42,460 bases of DNA from Neptuniibacter sp048548695 (lineage in GTDB: Bacteria; Pseudomonadota; Gammaproteobacteria; Pseudomonadales; Balneatricaceae), in assembly GCF_048548695.1 (NCBI RefSeq), contig NZ_JBLYIF010000018.1; one strand, given 5' to 3'. Under the pieces are notes generated by a model. It made no database searches, had not been told where the DNA came from, and saw nothing but the letters and a program-made list of their open reading frames with translations. Every line of letters starts with the position of its first letter. Position 1 is the first letter of the stretch. This document shows positions 1-7,954 of the stretch, piece by piece. A program made the position numbers and the translations under genes.

Positions 1-189
1 CATGGTGTACGGGGCATGGAAGATATTCTACGCAACCCGATCTATGCCACCGGCCTGGGATTGTTACAGTACGCCAAGCATGATCGTGGTGCACAGCAGC
101 AACCAGTATCCGGCACAGACGAAATAGAGATTCCGCTGCGCATCAACATGCTGCATCGGGTTAAACACTGGATTCAAAGTAATTTTTAA
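1..189 (+). CDS. ftsA: Cell division protein FtsA, C-terminal fragment
   Basis: The reading frame is open from base 1 and stops at 187-189, giving the last 62 residues. The segment with NPIYATGLGLLQYA followed by a variable linker and a basic, aromatic tail (HRVKHWIQSNF) matches the end of FtsA. FtsA is the actin-like protein that anchors FtsZ polymers to the inner membrane, and its last residues form the amphipathic membrane-targeting helix; the Trp and Phe in this tail fit that role. The 69-base gap to ftsZ and the same orientation support the usual ftsA-ftsZ pair of the division and cell wall cluster. The 5' part lies outside the window. Confidence 0.9.
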   Translation, partial: HGVRGMEDILRNPIYATGLGLLQYAKHDRGAQQQPVSGTDEIEIPLRINMLHRVKHWIQSNF

Positions 190-258
190 ATATGAAAGAA
201 AAACCAATAAGCGCTGGCATCAACAATAAAAGCGCAGTTTATCTGGAAGGAGACCGGT

Positions 259-1470
259 ATGTTTGAGTTGGTAGATAGTATCCCTCAAAGCGCCGTCATT
301 AAAGTGATCGGCGTGGGTGGTGGTGGCGGTAACGCTGTCCAGCACATGGTGAGCTGTGAACTGGAAGGTGTGGATTTTATCTGCGCCAATACAGATGCAC
401 AGGCACTGAATAATATGTCCTCCCGCACAGTGATTCAGCTGGGCGGAGAGCTGACCAAAGGGCTGGGTGCGGGTGCCAATCCTGATGTTGGCCGCCAGGC
501 AGCTCAGGAAGACCGGGAACGCATTGCTGAAATGCTGGACGGTGCTGATATGGTATTTATCACCGCTGGCATGGGTGGTGGTACGGGTACCGGCGCTGCC
601 CCAATCGTCGCAGAAGTTGCGAAAGAATTGGGGATTCTGACGGTGGCAGTGGTGACCAAACCCTTCAGTTTTGAAGGCCGCAAGCGGTTATCTATCGCCG
701 AGCAAGGTATTAAAGAACTGAAGGAAAATGTTGATTCGCTGATCATCATTCCAAACGAAAAATTGCTGCCGGTTCTGGGCAAGAACACCAGCTTGCTGAA
801 TGCATTTAACACTGCAAACGATGTACTTAAAGGTGCGGTACAGGGTATTGCTGACCTGATTATCCGCCCGGGTATGATCAACGTTGACTTTGCCGATGTA
901 AGAACCGTTATGTCTGAAATGGGCATGGCGATGATGGGTAGCGGTAGTGGCCGCGGCGAAGATAGGGCTGAAGAAGCCACTCGCGCTGCGATCAATAGCC
1001 CTTTGCTTGAGGACGTAGACCTGAAGGGGGCGAGTGGTATTCTGGTGAATATCACCGCTGGTCTCGACCTCAGCCTGGGCGAGTTCTCGGAAGTGGGTAG
1101 TATTGTTGAGGAGTACGCTTCCGAGAACGCCACTATCGTGGTGGGTACGGTTATAGATCCGGAGCTCACTGATGCCATTACAGTCACCGTGGTGGCCACA
1201 GGTCTTGAGCGTGCTGAAATGCAGGCACTCAAAACCGTCAATGGTGGTACCACTACTACGCGTGCGACAGCCTCTGCGAAACCTGCGCGTGCTACTGACT
1301 TCAGTCAGATGGAGCTGCCAGCGGTCATGCGCCGTACTGAAGAGCAGAAAAATAACCCGCTGATTGAGAAAAAAACCCAGGACGCTGAACCACCATTACT
1401 TCAGCGCACGGGAACTGATGACATGGAATTTCTGGATATTCCGGCATTTCTGCGTCGTCAGGCCGATTGA
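259..1470 (+). CDS. ftsZ: Cell division GTPase FtsZ
   Basis: FtsZ is the tubulin-like GTPase that polymerises at mid-cell into the Z-ring and recruits the divisome. The 403-residue protein has the N-terminal nucleotide-binding glycine run (GVGGGGGNAV, about residues 18-27) and the tubulin signature GGGTGTG at 106-112. The T7 catalytic loop NVDFADV is near residue 208. A variable linker of about 60 residues is followed by the conserved C-terminal peptide DIPAFLRRQAD, which binds FtsA and ZipA. The start is supported by an AAGGAG ribosome site at 246-251, seven bases before ATG. Length and ends are those of a normal gammaproteobacterial FtsZ. It follows ftsA but is closed by its own terminator and is not followed by lpxC. 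Confidence 0.98.
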   Translation: MFELVDSIPQSAVIKVIGVGGGGGNAVQHMVSCELEGVDFICANTDAQALNNMSSRTVIQLGGELTKGLGAGANPDVGRQAAQEDRERIAEMLDGADMVFITAGMGGGTGTGAAPIVAEVAKELGILTVAVVTKPFSFEGRKRLSIAEQGIKELKENVDSLIIIPNEKLLPVLGKNTSLLNAFNTANDVLKGAVQGIADLIIRPGMINVDFADVRTVMSEMGMAMMGSGSGRGEDRAEEATRAAINSPLLEDVDLKGASGILVNITAGLDLSLGEFSEVGSIVEEYASENATIVVGTVIDPELTDAITVTVVATGLERAEMQALKTVNGGTTTTRATASAKPARATDFSQMELPAVMRRTEEQKNNPLIEKKTQDAEPPLLQRTGTDDMEFLDIPAFLRRQAD

Positions 1471-1508
1471 TGACAGCAACACTTTAAATACCTTCCAGGT
1501 ATTATCTT

Positions 1509-1533
1509 GCCCGGTTTTTCCGGGCTTTTTTTT
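1509..1533 (+). terminator. Rho-independent terminator after ftsZ
   Basis: A six-pair GC-rich stem (GCCCGG 1509-1514 with CCGGGC 1520-1525) around a TTTTT loop is followed by eight T. It lies 39 bases after the ftsZ stop and should end the ftsAZ transcript. Confidence 0.85.
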
Positions 1534-1624
1534 GTCTGAAAATCTGCATCGAACGATTTTTGTGTTAGTGCCCATTGCCGATGTTTCGGGGCGGTTTGAA
1601 TTTGGCTTTTTTTATTGAAAAATC

Positions 1625-1652
1625 TTGCCCTTACAAAGTGGTATGTTACAAT
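1625..1652 (+). promoter_or_regulatory. Probable sigma70 promoter of the tRNA-Ser gene
   Basis: A -35-like TTGCCC (1625-1630) is followed 16 bases later by TACAAT (1647-1652), preceded by an extended -10 TG. The bases after it (TCGCGCCGC) form a GC-rich discriminator, as in stable-RNA promoters under stringent control. Transcription would start near 1659, about 50 bases before the mature tRNA. This is inferred from motif match only. Confidence 0.5.
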
Positions 1653-1709
1653 TCGCGCCGCATTGGTGAGTTGGCTTTCCCAAGCCTTATAACACCGCGC
1701 ACATGGTAT

Positions 1710-1797
1710 GGTCAGGTGTCCGAGTGGCCGAAGGAGCACGCCTGGAAAGTGTGTATACCGCAAGGTATCGAGGGTTCGAATCCCTCCCTGACCGCCA
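1710..1797 (+). tRNA. tRNA-Ser (anticodon GGA)
   Basis: This is an 88-base class II tRNA with encoded CCA (1795-1797). The acceptor stem GGTCAGG (1710-1716) pairs with CCTGACC (1787-1793). The anticodon loop CTGGAAA puts GGA at 1744-1746, which reads UCC and UCU codons. The long variable arm (near TATACCGCAAGGTAT) and the T loop GGTTCGAATCC are clear. It closely resembles E. coli tRNA-Ser(GGA). No attachment-site duplication or integrase lies next to it. Confidence 0.97.
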
Positions 1798-1812
1798 TTT
1801 ATTTAAGCATTC

Positions 1813-1840
1813 AAGCCTCGTCTATTGATGGGGCTTTTTT
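1813..1840 (+). terminator. Terminator after tRNA-Ser
   Basis: The stem AAGCCTC (1813-1819) pairs with GGGGCTT (1830-1836) with one G-T pair, and the hairpin runs into six T (1835-1840). It lies 16 bases after the CCA end. Confidence 0.7.
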
Positions 1841-1922
1841 GTGACTTTTTGTCAGTAGTTATCTGTCCAGAAAGTGCTTTGTTTGATGGCAGGGCGCGGC
1901 TTTTTGTTATCAGACTCCATAG

Positions 1923-3185
1923 TTAGCACTGGATAACCGGCAGTTGACTGAGTCGGGTGGTGAAACTTGGGGAGAGAAACTCTCTTCGCATGGCAAACGT
2001 TTGCTGGATGCCGCGTCCGGCAAGGAAAATGGTATCTCTACTGTATTTGCTGTTGATTGCGTCTATACAGCTCATTAGCTGCTCTTTGTCTTGGTTTGGT
2101 ATCAGCAGGTCTAGCTGGTGTTGTTCTTTTGGGCATAAATTTAATAAACCTACGCCACATTTATAAAAGTTTATGCCGCTACTGTAGATGTGGTTGAGTA
2201 GCTGGTTGGCCACTGTTGCGATAATAGTTGAGTCTGAGGTGTAGGTCGGAAATGAATGTACCAGGGATCTGCGGTAGTAAAGGTCTGTGTCATGTGGTGA
2301 GTTGCTGGCAAATACCAACAGGTGTTTGGCGAGGCTTTTTTGTTGTCTGAGTTTCCGGGCCGCGATTTCAACATGGGTGATGACTGCCTGCCTGAGTTGG
2401 TTTTTGTCTGTGACCCGTTGGCCAAATGAGCGGGTAGAAAAAAACTCTTTTTTCGGTGCTCTGACATCATCCCAGGACAGTTTTACGGTGCCATTTAATT
2501 CTTCAACGGTGCTTTGCGTAAGAGTATTGAACTGTTTTTTGATGAGTCCGGTAGGCGTGCATGACAAATCCCATGCGCTGTATATACCAAGTTCATTAAG
2601 GCGTTGACCTAGCTTGCGACCGATGCCCCAGATATCCGTGACGGCCATTTGGCTAAGAATCTGTTGTCTGATCTGTGGCGAATCAATCACTGCGACACCG
2701 CGGAAGCCATCAAGACGCTTGGCCGCATGACTGGCAGCTTTCGCCAGCGTGGGGGTAGGGCCAATTCCTACGCTAATGGGCAGGCGGACGTGTTTCCAGA
2801 CTGTTCTGCGTATGCGCTTTGCGTGTTCATGCCAGCCTGTGGCGGGTACATACTTGACTCCGTAATATAGGAAACACTCATCAATACTGTAAATATGGGA
2901 GTGTGGGGCAAATGGTGTACAGGTATCCATGAAACGCTGAGACATATCGGCGTATAGCTCGTAGTTAGAACTACGGATTACGGCTCCGGCTTTTTCAAGC
3001 TCATCTTTTACCTGGAAATAGGGTACAAATTTCTTGCCGACTCCCATCTGTTTGGCAATGTGACAGGCGGCACAAATACAGCCGTCATTGTTGGTTAGCA
3101 CGATGACGGGGCGGTTGCGGATAGTTGGATCAAACACTTTCTCGCAACTGGCATACATCGAATTCACATCACACAGGGCATACAT
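1923..3185 (-). CDS. umuC: DNA polymerase V catalytic subunit UmuC
   Basis: UmuC is the Y-family polymerase that, with two copies of processed UmuD', copies past DNA lesions at low fidelity during the SOS response. The 420-residue protein opens with YALCDVNSMYASCE, which includes the first catalytic Asp. The second catalytic acidic pair is in YSIDECF (about residues 98-104). A helix-hairpin-helix region with GIGRKLGQRL follows. QLDLL near residue 355 fits a beta-clamp binding motif. The C-terminal MRREFLSPSFTTR segment is typical of the family. Its ATG overlaps the umuD stop by one base (TAATG), so the two are translationally coupled. Length matches the E. coli protein (422). Confidence 0.96.
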   Translation of the reverse strand: MYALCDVNSMYASCEKVFDPTIRNRPVIVLTNNDGCICAACHIAKQMGVGKKFVPYFQVKDELEKAGAVIRSSNYELYADMSQRFMDTCTPFAPHSHIYSIDECFLYYGVKYVPATGWHEHAKRIRRTVWKHVRLPISVGIGPTPTLAKAASHAAKRLDGFRGVAVIDSPQIRQQILSQMAVTDIWGIGRKLGQRLNELGIYSAWDLSCTPTGLIKKQFNTLTQSTVEELNGTVKLSWDDVRAPKKEFFSTRSFGQRVTDKNQLRQAVITHVEIAARKLRQQKSLAKHLLVFASNSPHDTDLYYRRSLVHSFPTYTSDSTIIATVANQLLNHIYSSGINFYKCGVGLLNLCPKEQHQLDLLIPNQDKEQLMSCIDAINSKYSRDTIFLAGRGIQQTFAMRREFLSPSFTTRLSQLPVIQC

Positions 3186-3592
3186 TAGATAAGCGCCCGG
3201 TGTAATGGCCTGTGTAAGCGGATGGAGCGGGTGACCACGCCTTCGACAATAAACTCATCACCTTCACTGAGGCGGTAGTCTCTTACTCCCGGAGCTGATG
3301 ACGCCAGTATTTTCGCTTTGATGTCAGCGATTTTGCAGACGAAATTCCCATTCAGTGTGGCGACAATAATATCTCCGGTCTTGACTGTCTCAGCGCGGGA
3401 AACCACTAATATGTCATGCGGGAAGATGCCTACTCCAGTCATAGAATCACCTTCGACAAATCCTAAATAGGTGGCGGCGGGGTGATCAATCAGGATTTGA
3501 TCGAGTGTCAGGCTGAGTTGTTTATATTCCGCAGCGGGGGACTCAAATCCGGTAATACCCGCTTGTGCGCTGATAGGAATGAACTTCAACAT
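3185..3592 (-). CDS. umuD: SOS mutagenesis protein UmuD (LexA-like peptidase S24)
   Basis: UmuD is cut by RecA-stimulated self-cleavage to UmuD', the accessory subunit of polymerase V. The catalytic Ser lies in GDSM and the general-base Lys in NFVCK, as in peptidase S24. The N-terminal region AQAGITGFESPAAEY aligns with the E. coli cleavage site. Two Xaa-Gly bonds are possible, A11-G12 or T14-G15, instead of the E. coli Cys-Gly; which is cut cannot be told by eye. I chose the ATG at 3592 (135 residues). A second in-frame ATG at 3601 is only four bases from the LexA box and has no ribosome site. It is first in the umuDC operon. Confidence 0.93.
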   Translation of the reverse strand: MLKFIPISAQAGITGFESPAAEYKQLSLTLDQILIDHPAATYLGFVEGDSMTGVGIFPHDILVVSRAETVKTGDIIVATLNGNFVCKIADIKAKILASSAPGVRDYRLSEGDEFIVEGVVTRSIRLHRPLHRALI

Positions 3593-3605
3593 AATATCCA
3601 TGATT

Positions 3606-3625
3606 TACTGTATAAATATACAGTT
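3606..3625 (-). promoter_or_regulatory. LexA box of umuDC
   Basis: The 16-base core CTGTATAAATATACAG (3608-3623) matches the gammaproteobacterial consensus CTGT-N8-ACAG with perfectly symmetric CTGTAT/ATACAG arms. It sits directly upstream of umuD, where bound LexA would block transcription until RecA triggers SOS derepression. Confidence 0.93.
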
Positions 3626-3901
3626 TATTATATGAGGGCTTGCCCTGGATTCAATCGATAATATGGAATCAGCGCTCTATTTTTGCCTATGTGCGTTTGA
3701 ATGAGATAACAAGAGTAAGAGAATCCGTGATATTACAGCTGTGTGATTTAAATTGAGCGTTTAAAAAATCTTGCTTTTGGTGACTTAATACTACCCCGGG
3801 TGAATAGTTTATTCTCTCAGCTTCTGCTAGTTTGGTTATCATGTTGATTTGTAGGATCAAGCAAGTCTTTTTCTGAAGGGCGAAATGGCATAGGCAATCC
3901 G

Positions 3902-5050
3902 ATGCACCTGCCGACAATGATCACCATCACACTGGGTCTGAACTTTATGGTATGTGTTTACATGCTATTTCTGTTCAAGCTCAAGCCACATCATACCTAC
4001 TTCGGGTACTGGGCAACGTCGTGCCTGATTTTTGTTCTGGGTGGGGCGATGGCGGCCAGCCGCGCGTATCAAGTTCCTATTATTTTCAGTATTTTTCTGG
4101 CAGATGTTTTACTGGTCCTGGCCCCTGTTGTTTTATTGCTGGGCTTATTACGCTTTATTGATTACTCCCCTTCCCGACAACAAGTACACCTGGCAGTTGC
4201 TTGTATAAGCGTGTTTCTGTTGTTGTTGGCAATGACCTATCAGCAATCGCATAGTGCTGGCATTCTGAGTGCTGTGGCGATTTCTGGCATATTTATCAGT
4301 TGTGGTGTGTTGATTAGACAGCATCTGAAAATGCTGCCGGCTATTGGCTTTATTATGCAGCAGGTATTTTTTCTTCATGCCTGCGTTATGGCTCTGGAGG
4401 TCTGGGTGCTACTGCAGTATTGGCAGGTAGGCAAGGTTACCGATATGCCGGGCAATCTGGTTTACATTATGCTGAGTCACATCTTTCTTACCACCCTGAC
4501 AGCCATGTTGCTGCCGATGCTCTCTTTTGTGCGCTATGAAACAATACTGAAGCGTAGTGCAGAGCGCGATACGCTGACGGAACTGCCAAATCGGCGTCAC
4601 TTCTTTGCTTTGGCTGAAGCCTACTGGGGCCGCCGTATTATGGGCGAGCCTGTTGCGCTGATGATGATTGATGTGGATCATTTTAAGTCAGTCAATGATA
4701 GCTATGGCCATGCAATAGGCGATCTGGCGCTGAAAAATATTGCGGGTGTCTTTCGCCAGCAATTGCGAGCCAGTGATGTCGTAGGCCGTATCGGCGGGGA
4801 GGAGTTTGTCATCTTGTTGCCGGATACCACGCCATCGCAAGCCAGGCTGATTGGGGACCGGTTACTGCAGGAAGTACGTCAGGTCTCTGTTGGTTTTATG
4901 CCAGAACAGCGTGAACTCACCATCAGCATCGGCCTGGTGTATATGAAAGACCTGCACAAAGACCTCAAAACCGTGTTGATGGCAGCGGATAAAACCCTCT
5001 ACACCGCTAAAGATCAGGGCCGTAACAGGATTGTATCCAGTTGCATCTAA
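3902..5050 (+). CDS. Membrane-bound diguanylate cyclase (GGDEF)
   Basis: This protein probably makes cyclic di-GMP from two GTP. The N-terminal ~210 residues are strongly hydrophobic with about six to seven membrane segments and no sensor domain I can name. The C-terminal GGDEF domain begins near RDTLTELPNRRHF and carries the metal site IDVDHFK. The signature is GGEEF at residues 298-302, an active form. The product-inhibition I-site RASD is at 289-292, five residues before the signature. The start is uncertain: ATG at 3902 has only a weak ribosome site, and ATG at 3917 (ITITLGLNFM) is possible. It stands alone, divergent from umuDC. Confidence 0.9.
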   Translation: MHLPTMITITLGLNFMVCVYMLFLFKLKPHHTYFGYWATSCLIFVLGGAMAASRAYQVPIIFSIFLADVLLVLAPVVLLLGLLRFIDYSPSRQQVHLAVACISVFLLLLAMTYQQSHSAGILSAVAISGIFISCGVLIRQHLKMLPAIGFIMQQVFFLHACVMALEVWVLLQYWQVGKVTDMPGNLVYIMLSHIFLTTLTAMLLPMLSFVRYETILKRSAERDTLTELPNRRHFFALAEAYWGRRIMGEPVALMMIDVDHFKSVNDSYGHAIGDLALKNIAGVFRQQLRASDVVGRIGGEEFVILLPDTTPSQARLIGDRLLQEVRQVSVGFMPEQRELTISIGLVYMKDLHKDLKTVLMAADKTLYTAKDQGRNRIVSSCI

Positions 5051-5090
5051 GCCAGCGTTCTCATAATCACCCTGAGAGATAAACCCTGTT

Positions 5091-5452
5091 ATGTTACGGT
5101 TTTTGGGCGTAGGTGTGTGCAGGATTAATCTGATTTGTGTAAAGCGGTTGCGGGATAACAGTACGTTTTTGGGTAGCTTGTCGGGCAGTATTGTCGGTGG
5201 TTATATGATCGCTTTCTTGGCAAGTTTTGATCAGACCTAGAGCCTGTTGGTGTGGATGTAACGGATGACGGCGACCCGGTTGCGACAGGTAATTTAAATG
5301 GCAGTCCGGTGGACGTTAGTGTTGAAGCCTGTGACAACGGTGAGCCAGGCAAAGATGGCATCGACCGTTTTGTGGTGCGCTGGCCGGGTTACCACAGCTC
5401 ATTTGACATTGGCCCGATGACTAAAGGTAATATTCAGCTGCACAGCAAGTAA
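5091..5452 (+). pseudogene. Decayed remnant of a larger, probably secreted protein
   Basis: Two short frames follow each other in different registers. Bases 5091-5240 encode about 49 residues (ending LASFDQT, then TAG). A second frame open from 5231 to 5452 encodes an acidic, Gly/Asp-rich stretch (VEACDNGEPGKDGIDRFVVRWPG) ending at a normal stop before a good terminator. The second part looks like the C-terminal beta-sandwich end of an extracellular protein and has no convincing start of its own; GTG at 5252 lacks a ribosome site. The simplest reading is a gene that lost its 5' part and was frameshifted. A short live gene from 5252 is possible but less likely. Confidence 0.4.
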
Positions 5453-5474
5453 TGCCGCACACGCATGCTGTAAC

Positions 5475-5505
5475 AAGCGCTTCTGCTCTGCAGAAGCGTT
5501 TTTTT
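5475..5505 (+). terminator. Rho-independent terminator between converging genes
   Basis: The stem CGCTTCTG (5478-5485) with CAGAAGCG (5491-5498), extended by A-T pairs, runs into seven T. It closes the plus-strand remnant and overlaps the last codon region of the converging hisC. Confidence 0.8.
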
Positions 5506-6571
5506 ATGTTTGTAAGCGGGGGCATTGCTGGAGGGTTGCTATCAGCAGTTCCATCTCCTGGCGGGTTCCCACAGTGATACGCAGGTAATTATCAATGCCT
5601 GGTTTATTAAAATACCGCACCAGAATATTTGCCTCGCGCAGGTAGCTCATCAGCACTGCGGCGGGAGTGGTTGCATGTGAGGTGAACAGGAAGTTGGTTT
5701 TCGATGGCAATGAATCAAAGCCCAGCTTGGCCAGTTCAGCGGTGGTCCACTCTCGGGTTGCAATGATTTCGGCGGTGGTCGCAGTGAAATAGCTCTCGTC
5801 CTGCAAAGCGGCAATGGCTGTATCCAGTGCCAGCATATCCAGTGGGTAGGAGTTGAAGCTGTTTTTAACCCGTTCCAGACCGTTGATCAGTTCAGCATCA
5901 CCCATGGCATAACCGACGCGCATTCCGGCCAGAGAGCGTGATTTTGAAAAGGTCTGAACGACCAGCAGGTTAGGGTAACGGTTAATCAGGCTGACCGCGG
6001 ATTCAGCGCCAAAATCCACATAGGCTTCGTCCACCACAACGACCGTCTCGGTATTCCTTTGTAGTAGCTGTTCGATCTTGTCCAGGCTTAGCGCACGGCT
6101 GGTCGGTGCGTTGGGGTTGGCAAAAATAATCCCGCCGTTCTCAATGGAGTAATCATCAAGATCGATAGCGAATTTTTCTTGTAGAGGTATTAAGTGCGCG
6201 TCAATGTCATACAGGTTGCAGTACACCTGATAAAAACTATAAGTGAACTCTGGCATCAACAGTGGTTTTGGCTGGCGGAAAAACGCCATAAAGGTATGTG
6301 CCAGTACTTCATCAGAACCATTGCCGACAAATACCTGTGCGGTATTCAGGTTGTAATAATCCGCCAGCGCTTGCTTTAGTTTGCTGCAATCGGGGTCAGG
6401 GTAGAGACGTAACCGGTCGGTATCAAACTGCTGCAGTACCTGGTTTACCGCTGGAGAGGGCGGGAATGGGTTCTCATTGGTATTGAGTTTGGTGATTCCG
6501 CCAAGTTTTGGTTGCTCACCGGGCACATAGGGCACCAGGTTGCGAATGGCATCACTCCAGTATTTACTCAT
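5504..6571 (-). CDS. hisC: Histidinol-phosphate aminotransferase
   Basis: This fold-type I PLP enzyme converts imidazole-acetol phosphate and glutamate to histidinol phosphate in histidine biosynthesis; such enzymes may also act on aromatic amino acids. The 355-residue protein has NTNENPFPPSP near residue 31, GNGSDEVL near 83, VDEAYVDFG at 180-188, and the PLP lysine in TFSKSRSLAGMRVGYAMG (K210). Length is typical. It stands alone here rather than in a his operon, which is common in Pseudomonas-like gammaproteobacteria. ATG at 6571 fits the family start; the ribosome site is weak. Confidence 0.94.
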   Translation of the reverse strand: MSKYWSDAIRNLVPYVPGEQPKLGGITKLNTNENPFPPSPAVNQVLQQFDTDRLRLYPDPDCSKLKQALADYYNLNTAQVFVGNGSDEVLAHTFMAFFRQPKPLLMPEFTYSFYQVYCNLYDIDAHLIPLQEKFAIDLDDYSIENGGIIFANPNAPTSRALSLDKIEQLLQRNTETVVVVDEAYVDFGAESAVSLINRYPNLLVVQTFSKSRSLAGMRVGYAMGDAELINGLERVKNSFNSYPLDMLALDTAIAALQDESYFTATTAEIIATREWTTAELAKLGFDSLPSKTNFLFTSHATTPAAVLMSYLREANILVRYFNKPGIDNYLRITVGTRQEMELLIATLQQCPRLQT

Positions 6572-6870
6572 TGATCTCTATCCGGTGGGCTGTAACAGAA
6601 AAAGGCTCTGGCAGACTGTTCTATATCAAGCCGCTAATCATAACAGACGGCTGGAGTACTAAGGAACCTGCGAATAAGTCCAAAACGTCTCTGGCTTTCA
6701 GAGCAATTTGAGATCAATGCAGCGATGACAGGCGGGTTGCATAAGGAAGGTGTGATCAGCTTCATGGTTTATCCTGCATGGCACAAGCCTGCGGGTTGAC
6801 AGGTTGGTGAGCTGATCTGTTGTTGTGATTATGACGTAACGATTCACAGAACAATGTTGAGAGCAAGAAA
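6572..6870. other. Intergenic region between divergent hisC and esterase genes
   Basis: No gene, RNA or clear terminator is visible in these 299 bases. Both promoters should lie here. The stretch near 6661-6750 is AT/GC-mixed and not obviously regulatory; it might be a worn insertion-sequence end, which I cannot confirm. Confidence 0.5.
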
Positions 6871-7737
6871 TTGAGCAAAGGATTGATCATCACCGGTCTT
6901 GCTGTGGTGCTGGTGGCAGGACTCTATGCCTGTGCTTCACCCAGCGCGATTTTGAACAGTGTATTACCGGAAAGCGGTTACCGCTTGTCGACTCTCAACT
7001 ATGGCCCACACTCACGACAGAAGGTGGATATATATCGCCCAGCGCAAGCTGATGTATCGGGAAAACCGGTGATTGTCTTTGTGCACGGCGGCGCCTGGCG
7101 CACCAGTGGTAAGGCTGAATATAAGTTTCTTGCGCATGCGCTAACCGATTTAGGTTACGTTGTTGTGATTCCAGAATATCGGGTATTTCCTGAAGTAAAA
7201 TTCCCCGCGTTCATTGATGATGTGGTCAGTGCTTTGGCGCGGGTCAACGTGGTCCAACCTGATTTGTTATCAACTTCAGGTCAAAAGATCATACTGATGG
7301 GGCACTCTTCTGGAGCTCATACAGCGGCTTTGCTGATGACCGATACACGCTACCTTGGACGCCGCTTGCCTGAGGTCGAGGTTGTTGGTTTGATTGGTTT
7401 GGCTGGCCCCTATGATCTGCCGATGCAGGATCCTGAAGTGAAACCGGTGTTTGCGGGGATGAATGAGCAGCTGGTAAACCCAGTACTGCAAGTTGAGCAG
7501 GCTTTACCTCCGGTGTTGTTACTGCACGGTGCAGGCGATAAGCGGGTTAAACGATTTCATACTGAGCATTTTGCCGCTGCCTTATCTAAGGCAGGGGGGC
7601 AAGTGGATATGCGCATATATGAAGGTGAATCCCATGTGTCCATTCTCGCCGGACTGGCGGCCCCCTTGCGCTTTATCAACCATAGCTATCAGGATATCAC
7701 CCGGTTCTTGAGGCGTACTGTAGACAACCAGCATTAG
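6871..7737 (+). CDS. Alpha/beta hydrolase, probable lipoprotein esterase
   Basis: The protein has 288 residues and a TTG start supported by GAGAG upstream. A short basic N-terminus and hydrophobic stretch end in the lipobox LYAC, so it is probably exported and lipid-anchored. The hydrolase core shows the oxyanion motif HGGAW, the nucleophile elbow GHSSGAH, an acidic residue in HGAGDKRV, and the catalytic His in GESHVS. This arrangement resembles the carboxylesterase/kynurenine formamidase-like branch (HGG family). The substrate cannot be told; kynurenine metabolism is unlikely for an exported lipoprotein. It has no operon partner. Confidence 0.85.
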   Translation: MSKGLIITGLAVVLVAGLYACASPSAILNSVLPESGYRLSTLNYGPHSRQKVDIYRPAQADVSGKPVIVFVHGGAWRTSGKAEYKFLAHALTDLGYVVVIPEYRVFPEVKFPAFIDDVVSALARVNVVQPDLLSTSGQKIILMGHSSGAHTAALLMTDTRYLGRRLPEVEVVGLIGLAGPYDLPMQDPEVKPVFAGMNEQLVNPVLQVEQALPPVLLLHGAGDKRVKRFHTEHFAAALSKAGGQVDMRIYEGESHVSILAGLAAPLRFINHSYQDITRFLRRTVDNQH

Positions 7738-7954
7738 CCGGTTGACCGGATTTTACACAGCGTCTTTATCTCATCTTTTAGTATCTCCCGGGTTGATCAA
7801 TTGGGCGGTATCACCCTTTCAGGTCAGCTTTATAGAGTACAAAAAACAGCTTACTTGGTAGTTTTTGCCAATTGCGGGGTTAATTTCTTTAACAATTCCG
7901 TCATAATTCGCCCAACTCAAACCCGCTATGTTTTTTTATTACAAGGTGAGCGTT

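Noticed and set aside
504..1253. Long open frame of about 249 residues antisense to ftsZ
   Set aside because: It is Ser/Ile/Thr-rich with no family resemblance and lies fully inside a certain gene; it mirrors the codon pattern of the plus strand.
1710..1797. tRNA-Ser as an attachment site for an integrated element
   Set aside because: No direct repeat of the tRNA 3' end was seen nearby and there is no integrase beside it; umuDC is a normal chromosomal operon.
3687..3917. Minus-strand frame of 76 residues between umuD and the diguanylate cyclase
   Set aside because: No ribosome site or recognisable sequence; the region is better read as the two divergent promoters.
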